Below, one piece after another: positions 1 through 6,136 of a DNA stretch of 10,646 bases. Location of the stretch: NCBI GenBank assembly GCA_017519685.1, contig JAFWRV010000136.1:1-10646 (forward strand), read 5' to 3'. The first letter of the stretch is position 1; each line of letters begins with the position of its first letter. The notes beneath the pieces are model-generated. The model made no database searches, was not told the origin of the DNA, and saw only the letters and a list, made by a program, of their open reading frames with translations. The DNA comes from Clostridia bacterium (lineage in GTDB: Bacteria; Bacillota; Clostridia; Oscillospirales; Acutalibacteraceae). Both the position numbers and the translations under genes were made by a program.

Positions 1-143
1 AGCCCACAGCAACTGAGCCCACAGCTACCGAGCCCACAGCAACTGAGCCCACAGCAACTGAGCCCACAGCTACCGAGCCCACAGAGACTGAGCCCGCAAC
101 AGAAACCGAGCCCGCAACAGAAACCGAGCCCGCAACAGGGACA
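1..143 (+). repeat. In-frame tandem repeat, 15-base units then 18-base units
   Basis: Units of 15 bases (gagcccacagcaact and close variants) run from before base 1 to 89. Three 18-base units (gagcccgcaacagaaacc or a near copy) follow at 90-143. All are multiples of three, so copy-number change keeps the frame. The differences are mostly at wobble positions (gcaact versus gctacc), which points to expansion by slippage or recombination. The left edge is cut by the window, so total copy number is unknown. Confidence 0.93.
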
Positions 144-245
144 GATTCCGATGAACCTGCAGAAGATAACTTCTTTGCAAGAATCTGGAAAGCAATCACA
201 GATTTCTTCACCAAGGTTTGGAACTGGCTCACATCCATTTGCTAA
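1..245 (+). CDS. C-terminal part of a repeat-rich, probably secreted protein
   Basis: The frame is open from the window edge (first full codon at 3) to a TAA at 243-245; the start lies outside the window, so the full product is unknown. The visible 80 residues begin with Glu-Pro-Thr-Ala-Thr pentads (about six 15-base units to 89). Three Glu-Pro-Ala-Thr-x-Thr hexads follow (90-143), then an acidic linker (DSDEPAEDN) and an aromatic, amphipathic tail, FFARIWKAITDFFTKVWNWL, ending in TSIC. Pro/Thr/Glu repeats of this sort are typical of wall-spanning or linker segments of Gram-positive surface proteins. The tail resembles in character the end of the secreted protein at 6137-8356. No LPXTG motif is present. 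The function of the upstream part cannot be read. The secreted location is inferred from composition, not from a signal peptide. Confidence 0.8.
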   Translation, partial: PTATEPTATEPTATEPTATEPTATEPTETEPATETEPATETEPATGTDSDEPAEDNFFARIWKAITDFFTKVWNWLTSIC

Positions 246-310
246 TCATAAGAAAATAAACTTATACGTTCAAAAGAAAATTTTGGCTTTTTCAGTTTGA
301 TGTAATAAAA

Positions 311-335
311 AACCACCCGGCTTCGGGTGGTTTTT
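311..335. terminator. Bidirectional Rho-independent terminator
   Basis: A 9-bp perfect stem, aaccacccg / cgggtggtt (311-319 and 324-332), closes on a four-base gctt loop. It is followed on the + strand by a T run to 335 and preceded by an A run (307-312) that becomes the U tract on the minus strand. It sits between two convergent genes and can end both the repeat protein and the EamA permease operon. The rest of the 246-386 gap shows no gene. Confidence 0.93.
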
Positions 336-386
336 AAATTTATATCCGTAATTGTAAAAGAGACCGTTTTATTTGAGGTTTCGCGT

Positions 387-1247
387 TTACATATATTCTT
401 CGGTAATCATAAGCACAAGCAACCCGGCAAAGGCAACAGCCACGCTGACAAACTCTCTTTTTGACGGCTTGTCTTTTGTGAAACAGCTTATCACGGTTGA
501 AACAATCATTACTCCTCCGGTGATAAACGGAAACTGAGCGGAAGCCGGCAGCTTTCTGAGCGCTATGAGAAGCAGGAGATTGCCGATACAGTTAACAACA
601 CCGTAGCCCGCGGCCAGGGAATCCGCCGCCGGGCTTTTTTTCATTTCCGGCCTGCGGATGAATATCAGCATCAGTCCGCTGATTACGACGGTTGAAAGCG
701 CCATAAGAACGGAATAACCCGCCTCGCTTGTTTTCGGATAATCGAGACTTGTGAAAAGCTTGGCGTAAACTCCGCCGAGACCGTTGAAAATAAATATTCC
801 GAAGCATACTCCGAGTCCGGATTTCTTGCTCTTTCCGCTGATTGTGAGCGCAAGCGCGACGGTTATCAGAACAAGGCAGATTATCTTGCCCGCGGTCAGT
901 TCTTCCTTAAAAAATACAATTCCCGCGATAAAAGGAATCACCATTCCGCCGAGCATGGCGAAAACGGAATAAATGCTGAGATTGACCTTTCCGAGCGCCT
1001 TTATGCTGCAGAAACTGTAAGCGAGAGAATTCGCCGCGGCAACAGAGGCGACAATCAGCGTGAAAGGAGTAAACTCAAATCTGAATTTATTGATGCCCCA
1101 GAGTATCAGAGTCCCCGCGGAAAAAGCGGTAAACATAAACAGCATCGCGGTTCTGACCGAAGGTCCTCTGATTATCTGATACTGCCTGTTAAACAGAAAC
1201 TGGACTCCGAAAAGGACAACGGAAACCGATAAAATCGCGTAATACAT
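387..1247 (-). CDS. EamA/DMT-superfamily permease
   Basis: A 286-residue, very hydrophobic protein with about ten predicted membrane helices in two halves, the layout of two EamA domains (roughly residues 1-137 and 145-283). Features typical of the family are the short loops between helices, a Phe-Lys-Glu-Glu after a helix in the first half (FFKEELTAGK, near 112-121), and a short cytosolic end. Family members export or import small metabolites such as amino acids, sugars or nucleotide-like compounds; the substrate cannot be told from sequence. The ATG at 1245-1247 overlaps the upstream gene's TGA by one base (TGATG), which implies translational coupling; an AAGG lies somewhat far upstream. 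It is the last gene of the minus-strand operon and ends about 50 bases before the shared terminator. Confidence 0.9.
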   Translation of the reverse strand: MYYAILSVSVVLFGVQFLFNRQYQIIRGPSVRTAMLFMFTAFSAGTLILWGINKFRFEFTPFTLIVASVAAANSLAYSFCSIKALGKVNLSIYSVFAMLGGMVIPFIAGIVFFKEELTAGKIICLVLITVALALTISGKSKKSGLGVCFGIFIFNGLGGVYAKLFTSLDYPKTSEAGYSVLMALSTVVISGLMLIFIRRPEMKKSPAADSLAAGYGVVNCIGNLLLLIALRKLPASAQFPFITGGVMIVSTVISCFTKDKPSKREFVSVAVAFAGLLVLMITEEYM

Positions 1248-2395
1248 CAGATTATTACTGCCTTTTCTTCAAGAGGCATCGCCTCTCTGAAATGAGGTAC
1301 CTGCATCGTTTTGCCGTTATTTACGACCGAAATCGATGAGAGCAGACCCACCGCAGTCCATTCGCAAGCTTTATACACATTGAGCTCCGGCTGAACGCCT
1401 GTTCTGACGGCGTTTATGAAATCCTCAACGATAAAGAAATCTCCGCCGCCGTGACCCGCGCTTCTCTGCTTTTCGGTTACGTTTCTGTACTTTTCGGGAA
1501 GAAGGTCGCTGTAATTCCAGAGCTTTTCCCAGTCCATTGCCCCGTTCTCAGTCTTATTGCTGTTGAGGGAAACGCGGTCAACATCTCCGTCAAGCCGTCC
1601 TTTTCCGTAGGTCGCCGACTGATAAATTCCCTCTGTTCCCTGAAGCTGATAATAATCCATACAATGCGGTCTCGGGGAAAGACAGTCGGTGCGTATGTTG
1701 AGAAGATTTCCGTTCGCGGTGCGGCACATCGTGGTTGTACCGCTGTCCTGCTTGACACCGTAGGGATTGCGTACGCCCGCTGAAAAAGTTGAGATTTCGG
1801 TTATTCTGTCACCGGGAAACCACTGCATAACCGGTCCTATGCTGTGTGTGGGATAGAAATTACCCCTCTTTCCGCACTGCCAGTAGCTTCTCCACGAAGT
1901 TTTTCCGTCGGGATAAACGAGCAGGTCGTGAATGTCGTGAAGATACATTCCCTCGGCGTAATACGGAGTTCCGAAAAGGCCCTTCGCAACCATATTCTTG
2001 ACGAGCTGAACCTCGGGAGTGTATATGTAGTTCTCGGCATACATATAAATCTTCTTGTATTTTTCAACTGTTTCGCACAGCCAGAAAAGTTCGTCCATTG
2101 ATACTCCGGCGGTTACTTCGCACATTACATGCTTCCCCGCCTCCATTGCCGCTATCGCCTGCGGAACATGGCACTGCATCGGAGTCGCAATAATGACCGC
2201 GTCAATATCCGACTCGAGCATATCCTCAAATACCCTGTATTTTTTTACATCCGGTTCGATTTTTTCAGCGGCGTCGTTCAGATGCTTTTCGTCAAGATCG
2301 CACATCGCTGCAATCTCAACATCCTCAATCTCATTGAGTCCCATAAGAGCGGAGAGTCCTCTGACACCCGCGATACCAATCTTGATTTTTTTCAT
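1247..2395 (-). CDS. Gfo/Idh/MocA-family oxidoreductase, GH109-like
   Basis: A 382-residue protein with an N-terminal Rossmann fold for NAD(P): beta strand plus glycine loop KIGIAGVRG (5-13), acidic residues after the second strand (CDLDEKH, 32-38), and VIIATP (67-72). The usual EKP catalytic motif is replaced by CEVTAGVS (92-99), so the lysine is missing. Several patterns are like those I recall from GH109 enzymes, which use NAD to cleave alpha-N-acetylgalactosamine: an acidic-valine motif in that place, AEN-Y (120-123), G-YLHD (149-154), GNFYPTHSIGP (178-188), GHGGGDF (314-320) and a late Tyr...EW (341-346). At 382 residues it is shorter than the GH109 enzymes I know (about 450), so the substrate is open: another sugar or inositol-like compound, or a glycoside. 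The ATG at 2393-2395 follows AAGGTG (2401-2406 on this strand). It lies 18 bases after the glycerate kinase gene and overlaps the permease gene. Confidence 0.9.
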   Translation of the reverse strand: MKKIKIGIAGVRGLSALMGLNEIEDVEIAAMCDLDEKHLNDAAEKIEPDVKKYRVFEDMLESDIDAVIIATPMQCHVPQAIAAMEAGKHVMCEVTAGVSMDELFWLCETVEKYKKIYMYAENYIYTPEVQLVKNMVAKGLFGTPYYAEGMYLHDIHDLLVYPDGKTSWRSYWQCGKRGNFYPTHSIGPVMQWFPGDRITEISTFSAGVRNPYGVKQDSGTTTMCRTANGNLLNIRTDCLSPRPHCMDYYQLQGTEGIYQSATYGKGRLDGDVDRVSLNSNKTENGAMDWEKLWNYSDLLPEKYRNVTEKQRSAGHGGGDFFIVEDFINAVRTGVQPELNVYKACEWTAVGLLSSISVVNNGKTMQVPHFREAMPLEEKAVII

Positions 2396-2413
2396 AATGA
2401 CACCTTCATTAAT

Positions 2414-3523
2414 TTAAGAATTCTGCCTTGCGGCTTCTCTCGCTGCGAGATACAAATCCTCTCTGCAGTGCGCCTTAACCTCTTCAAAAGGTTTCGGAAC
2501 AGGGCAGGAATAATATGATTCGCTGACTCCGAGTTTTCTGATTTCCTCAGCGCCCTCTCCTCTGCATCCGCAGATTGTAATCACTTTTTTGTTTTTTCTT
2601 GCGGCTCTTTCCGCAACTCCCGAAATAACCTTGCCGTTGACAGACTGGAAATCAAGGCGTCCCTCACCGGTAATAACAAGATCAGCCCTCTCGAGCTTTT
2701 TGTCAAAATCTGTTATATCGAGAATGATGTCGATACCCTTTTTCAATACGGCATCAAGAAAAACAACCGCTCCGGCTCCGAGTCCTCCGGCGGCGCCCGC
2801 CCCGCGCATATCCGAAACGTCAGCGCCGAAAGTTTTCTCAATCACCCGGGCAAAACTGCGAAGTCCCCTGTCAAGCAATTCAACGCATTCCTCATCCGCG
2901 CCCTTCTGCGGAGCGAAAATATACGCGGCTCCGTTCTCTCCGTAAAGCGGGTTTTCAACATCGCAGGCGGCTGTAACCGGAATCTGTATTCTGCTGTCCG
3001 GAACAAAAATACTGTCTATGACGGAAAGATTTCCGCCTGTCGGCTCAACACTGTTTCCGTCTTTATCCAGAAAAACATAGCCGAGACCCGCCGCCATACC
3101 TGCTCCGCAATCATTTGTGGCGCTTCCTCCGAGACCGAGCAGTATTTTTCGCGCGCCCCTTGAAACAGCGTCAAGTATCATTTCCCCGACTCCGCGCGTT
3201 GTGGTCAGAGCCGGATTTTTTCTGCTTCCCGCCAGCGGCAGGCCGGCGCAAGACGCGGTTTCAATAACCGCGGTTTTATCCGGAAGCATAAGATAGACGG
3301 CGTTCATCTTTTCTCCGAAAACGCCGCTGACATTTACACTTATATCTTCACCGCCCGCAATTTCCTTTATACAGGAACAAAGCCCCTCGCCGCCGTCAGC
3401 GACGGGGAGCTTTGTAACGGTGATATTTTTGATTTCATCTTCAAACGCTCTGCCGATGATGTCACACACCTCGGATGCCGTGAGCGTGCCCTTGAAAGAA
3501 TCGGGCGCAATCAGGATGTTCAT
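2414..3523 (-). CDS. glxK: Glycerate kinase (glycerate 2-kinase, GlxK/GarK family)
   Basis: A 369-residue cytosolic enzyme, normal length for the GlxK/GarK family, which transfers phosphate from ATP to D-glycerate. The reaction usually gives 2-phosphoglycerate, feeding lower glycolysis. Hallmarks are the N-terminal APDSFKGTLTA (6-16), LPVADGGEG (39-47), the glycine loop GLGGSATNDCGAGMAAGLGY (130-149), GAGAAGGLGAG (241-251), and VITGEGRLDFQSVNGK (283-298) near the ATP/Mg site. The ATG overlaps the upstream peptidase stop by four bases (ATGA), a strong sign of co-translation; the ribosome site is weak (GAG). In other bacteria the enzyme closes sugar-acid or glyoxylate routes, but no such pathway gene is next to it except the oxidoreductase. 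The name is certain at family level; the 2- versus 3-phospho product is by family convention. Confidence 0.96.
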   Translation of the reverse strand: MNILIAPDSFKGTLTASEVCDIIGRAFEDEIKNITVTKLPVADGGEGLCSCIKEIAGGEDISVNVSGVFGEKMNAVYLMLPDKTAVIETASCAGLPLAGSRKNPALTTTRGVGEMILDAVSRGARKILLGLGGSATNDCGAGMAAGLGYVFLDKDGNSVEPTGGNLSVIDSIFVPDSRIQIPVTAACDVENPLYGENGAAYIFAPQKGADEECVELLDRGLRSFARVIEKTFGADVSDMRGAGAAGGLGAGAVVFLDAVLKKGIDIILDITDFDKKLERADLVITGEGRLDFQSVNGKVISGVAERAARKNKKVITICGCRGEGAEEIRKLGVSESYYSCPVPKPFEEVKAHCREDLYLAAREAARQNS

Positions 3524-4998
3524 TTCTCGGCGGAAGCTCTTCTGATATATCTCTTGAAGAACGCGACGCCGGGACCTATCGCCTCTACGGGCACTCTCTC
3601 GTTTGTTCCGTGAGTGCAGAGAAGAAGCTCAATGCTCGCCTTATAAGGAGAATATCTGTAAATATTCTCGCAGATGGGCTCATAGTTGCACGCGTCGGTG
3701 CCGCCCATTACAAGATAAGGAGCAACTATGTTTCTGCTGTCGTCCTGCATGCAGATTTCCTTGATAATATTGAACGCTCTTGAATCGGTCGGTGAGAAGC
3801 TCGACGCCTCTTTTGTCTTGAGCGCTTTTATTTCAATGTTTTTATTTCTGACGACTTTGCGGATATGTTTTTCAACGTCTTCAACAGAAACGCCCGGCAT
3901 CTGTCTGAAGTTTACGGTGATGCTCGCCTTCTGGGGAAGAACATTGGCGGCGGGGCTTCCCTGCGCCATCGTAACACCCGTGGTGGTGCGGATGAATGTA
4001 GCGGCAGGAGGAATCTGTTTCATAACCTGAATCATAAGAGGAGTAAGCAGAGGAAGATTGCATGTGACAAGACGCACGGGATAGGTGCAGTTTCTTCCTA
4101 TAAGCGAAAACAGATCTCTTACAAACGGCTTCATTTCGGGAGCGAACTGATTGTTTTCAAGATCGCGGATTACTTCGGCAATCTGCCCCAGAGCCGTATG
4201 CTTCGGCGGCTGTGAGGAGTGACCGCCTTTAGCGGTAACGCTGATTTCATAATCGCAGTATCCTTTTTCGGCAATGCCGATACCGACAAGCTGCTTGTCA
4301 TTAATTATTCCCTTGATATTGACCGGGAGAATCGCTCCGCCTTCGTCAACGACGGAATCAAGATGAATTCCTCTCTCTTTGAGAATGGTCATCATCGCCT
4401 TTGCTCCGCTGTCATCATTGGCAACAACTTCTTCATCCTGACCGAAAAGCAGATAAACGTCTCTCTCCGGAGTGAATCCTTCTTCAAGCAGAGTTTCAAC
4501 GGCTTCCATAACACCCATAAGGTGATTCTTCATATCCAGAGCGCCTCTGCCCCAGATGAATTCTCCGTCGTTGTAGCCGCTGAAGGGCTCGTGAGTCCAG
4601 TCATCCCAGGTTCCCTTGGAAATGGGAACAACATCCTGGTGAGAGAGAAGGGCAATCGGATCAAGGTCATTCCTCGTGCCCTTCCATCTGTACATAAGAC
4701 TTGCTTCCTTGACAATCTCTTTTTCAAGTGTCTTATGAATAAGAGGGAACGCTTCGTCGAGGAAATCATGGAATTTATCAAACTGTGAAAAATCCACCTT
4801 TTCCTTCTCGGGATAGCTTACTGTCGGAATGGAAATCGCGGTGCTGAGATGAGCCATAGCTCTTTCAACGTCAACGTTTTCGGGCTCCGCTTTGCCGTAA
4901 TCGACTTTTTCGGGAACAAACTTTGCCGCTCTGACGGCGTTTATGCCGGCAAGAAGACCGGCCGCTCCGAGCGCGCCGTATTTGACTGCTTTTTTCAT
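3520..4998 (-). CDS. M20 metallopeptidase, carboxypeptidase S / PM20D1-like, membrane-anchored
   Basis: A 492-residue di-zinc hydrolase. Probable metal ligands are H120 (LLSHQDVVP), D155 (GRGALDMK), E190 (GQDEE), D218 (VVDEGG) and H463 (THGTNE); likely catalytic residues are D122 and E189. A lid/dimer domain lies about 235-370 (start GIAEKGYCDYEI, then GGHSS 258-262). The spacing HQDVVP...W...PFSG...W/YGRG.LD.K matches eukaryotic-type carboxypeptidase S and PM20D1, which cleave C-terminal residues or N-acyl amino acids. An alanine/glycine-rich hydrophobic segment (residues 9-23) with no good cleavage site suggests a membrane anchor with the enzyme outside. The ATG at 4996-4998 is chosen because GGCGG (5006-5010) sits seven bases upstream; the longer frame to 5091 runs through the promoter. 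First gene of the minus-strand operon. The exact substrate is unknown. Confidence 0.92.
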   Translation of the reverse strand: MKKAVKYGALGAAGLLAGINAVRAAKFVPEKVDYGKAEPENVDVERAMAHLSTAISIPTVSYPEKEKVDFSQFDKFHDFLDEAFPLIHKTLEKEIVKEASLMYRWKGTRNDLDPIALLSHQDVVPISKGTWDDWTHEPFSGYNDGEFIWGRGALDMKNHLMGVMEAVETLLEEGFTPERDVYLLFGQDEEVVANDDSGAKAMMTILKERGIHLDSVVDEGGAILPVNIKGIINDKQLVGIGIAEKGYCDYEISVTAKGGHSSQPPKHTALGQIAEVIRDLENNQFAPEMKPFVRDLFSLIGRNCTYPVRLVTCNLPLLTPLMIQVMKQIPPAATFIRTTTGVTMAQGSPAANVLPQKASITVNFRQMPGVSVEDVEKHIRKVVRNKNIEIKALKTKEASSFSPTDSRAFNIIKEICMQDDSRNIVAPYLVMGGTDACNYEPICENIYRYSPYKASIELLLCTHGTNERVPVEAIGPGVAFFKRYIRRASAEK

Positions 4999-5005
4999 TT
5001 GTCTG

Positions 5006-5013
5006 CCGCCTTT
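5006..5013 (-). promoter_or_regulatory. Ribosome binding site of the M20 peptidase gene
   Basis: AAAGGCGG on the minus strand is seven bases before the ATG at 4998. It decides the start against a 31-residue longer reading that would need translation from within the divergent promoter region. Confidence 0.85.
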
Positions 5014-5031
5014 CGTTAAAAATACATTTTT

Positions 5032-5060
5032 ATTATAAAATAGACCGTTATAAAATTCAA
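5032..5060 (-). promoter_or_regulatory. Sigma-A-type promoter for the minus-strand operon
   Basis: On the minus strand, TTGAAT (5055-5060) is followed by exactly 17 bases and a perfect TATAAT (5032-5037). It lies 34 bases before the peptidase ATG, leaving a short leader. It is back-to-back with the truB promoter, with only ten bases between the two -35 boxes. Confidence 0.85.
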
Positions 5061-5070
5061 TAGTTTTTTG

Positions 5071-5099
5071 TTGACTTTTATTATCTGCCACTTTATAAT
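5071..5099 (+). promoter_or_regulatory. Sigma-A-type promoter for truB
   Basis: TTGACT (5071-5076), a 17-base spacer, then perfect TATAAT (5094-5099). This is close to the ideal vegetative promoter and lies about 30 bases before the truB start. The divergent -35 boxes are near enough that RNA polymerase or a regulator could affect both directions. Confidence 0.88.
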
Positions 5100-5117
5100 T
5101 TTTTCAGTATTTATTTC

Positions 5118-5123
5118 AGGAGG
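5118..5123 (+). promoter_or_regulatory. Ribosome binding site of truB
   Basis: A perfect AGGAGG with an eight-base spacer to the GTG at 5132. The earlier in-frame GTG at 5123 overlaps this site and so cannot be the start. Confidence 0.92.
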
Positions 5124-5131
5124 TGTCAGCC

Positions 5132-6019
5132 GTGACAGGCATTCTGATTCTTGACAAACCGCAGGGCTTTACTTCGTTTGACCTTGTCGCGAAAGTCAGG
5201 CGTATATGCTCCGAAAAAAAGTGCGGCCACAGCGGCACTCTCGACCCAATGGCAACCGGAGTCATGACTGTTCTCCTCGGAGGCGCGACAAAATTCTGCG
5301 ACCTGCTTCCGGATCACGGCAAGGCGTACTCGGCTGTTTTCCGCCCCGGAACCGTCACGGACACGCTCGACATTACCGGCAGGATAATTTCGGAAAAAGA
5401 AGTTCACATAACAAAAGAAGAAATCGAGAATATTCTCGGATGCTTCCGCGGTGAAATCACACAGATTCCTCCCATGTATTCCGCTGTTTCCGTCAACGGC
5501 AGACGGCTTTACGATCTCGCAAGACAGGGTATTGAGGTTGAAAGACCGGAAAGGCGCGTTACCGTAAGCCGTCTTGAAATCACGGAATCCTTTGACAATA
5601 AGGAATTCGGCCTTTATGTTGAATGCTCGTCGGGAACATATATCCGCACCTTAATTTCCGACATCGGTGAAAAACTCGGCTGCGGAGCCGTCATGACTTC
5701 GCTGAGGCGCGTAAAGGCAAATGGCTTTACAATCGAGCAGGCAACGTCCCTCGAAGAGCTTGAAAAGATGAGCGGCGACGATATTTCCCCGCTTCTTATT
5801 CCCGTTGACCGCGCCTGTGAAGCATATCCGGCGGTCACTGTTTCCGGAGCGCAGGCGGTCAGGTTTTCAAACGGCGGCCCGCTTTCAAAGGAAAGATTAA
5901 ACAATTGTAAAGTAAATGGACTTTACAGAGTGTATTCTCCGGACGGCGTTTTTCTCGGCATAGGTGAAGTTACTGACGCTCCCGATATGGCGGTTAAGAA
6001 GGTTTTTATCGCAAAATGA
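5132..6019 (+). CDS. truB: tRNA pseudouridine-55 synthase TruB
   Basis: A 295-residue cytosolic enzyme that converts uridine 55 in the T-loop of tRNAs to pseudouridine. Family marks are ILDKPQGFTS (5-14), the catalytic box GHSGTLDPMATG (32-43) with the nucleophile D38, KAYSAVF (64-70) with the conserved tyrosine, PPMYSAVSVNGRRLY (113-127), and SSGTYIRTLISDIG (166-179). The C-terminal portion (about 230-295) is a PUA-like region. Length is normal. It starts with GTG, chosen from the AGGAGG spacing. In many Firmicutes truB follows rbfA and precedes ribF; here it has its own promoter, a diverging metabolic operon before it and a surface-protein gene after it, so it appears to have moved out of that cluster or be monocistronic. 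Confidence 0.97.
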   Translation: MTGILILDKPQGFTSFDLVAKVRRICSEKKCGHSGTLDPMATGVMTVLLGGATKFCDLLPDHGKAYSAVFRPGTVTDTLDITGRIISEKEVHITKEEIENILGCFRGEITQIPPMYSAVSVNGRRLYDLARQGIEVERPERRVTVSRLEITESFDNKEFGLYVECSSGTYIRTLISDIGEKLGCGAVMTSLRRVKANGFTIEQATSLEELEKMSGDDISPLLIPVDRACEAYPAVTVSGAQAVRFSNGGPLSKERLNNCKVNGLYRVYSPDGVFLGIGEVTDAPDMAVKKVFIAK

Positions 6020-6071
6020 TGTAATATAATGTAATATTTACTTTTTATTCATAAAAAACCCGATTTTTTTG

Positions 6072-6099
6072 TTGCCTTATTAATTATTTTGTGTATAAT
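6072..6099 (+). promoter_or_regulatory. Promoter of the BspA-like surface protein gene
   Basis: TTGCCT (6072-6077), 16-base spacer, perfect TATAAT (6094-6099), 37 bases before the ATG. The -35 is imperfect. The AT-rich 6020-6071 stretch after truB shows no strong GC hairpin, so some read-through from truB is possible. Confidence 0.75.
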
Positions 6100-6122
6100 A
6101 CTACATATAGGGTATCAAAAAC

Positions 6123-6128
6123 AGGAGG
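6123..6128 (+). promoter_or_regulatory. Ribosome binding site of the BspA-like gene
   Basis: AGGAGG with an eight-base spacer to the ATG at 6137. It fixes the start so that the protein opens with a proper signal peptide; the frame opens earlier (6089) but that segment overlaps the -10 box. Confidence 0.92.
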
Positions 6129-6136
6129 TACACATT

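Noticed and set aside
1..143. Tandem repeats as a CRISPR array
   Set aside because: Units are contiguous, without spacers, and form an in-frame Glu-Pro-Thr protein repeat.
4999..5091. Longer M20 peptidase start at 5091
   Set aside because: It would place the N-terminus inside the promoter and beyond a good ribosome site at 5006-5013.
5123..5131. Earlier GTG start of truB
   Set aside because: It overlaps the AGGAGG that serves the GTG at 5132.
6054..6070. aaaaaa-cccga-tttttt as a terminator after truB
   Set aside because: The stem is A-T only and would be too weak for a Rho-independent terminator.
6089..6136. Earlier start of the surface protein
   Set aside because: It overlaps the -10 box and would bury the signal peptide; AGGAGG points to 6137.
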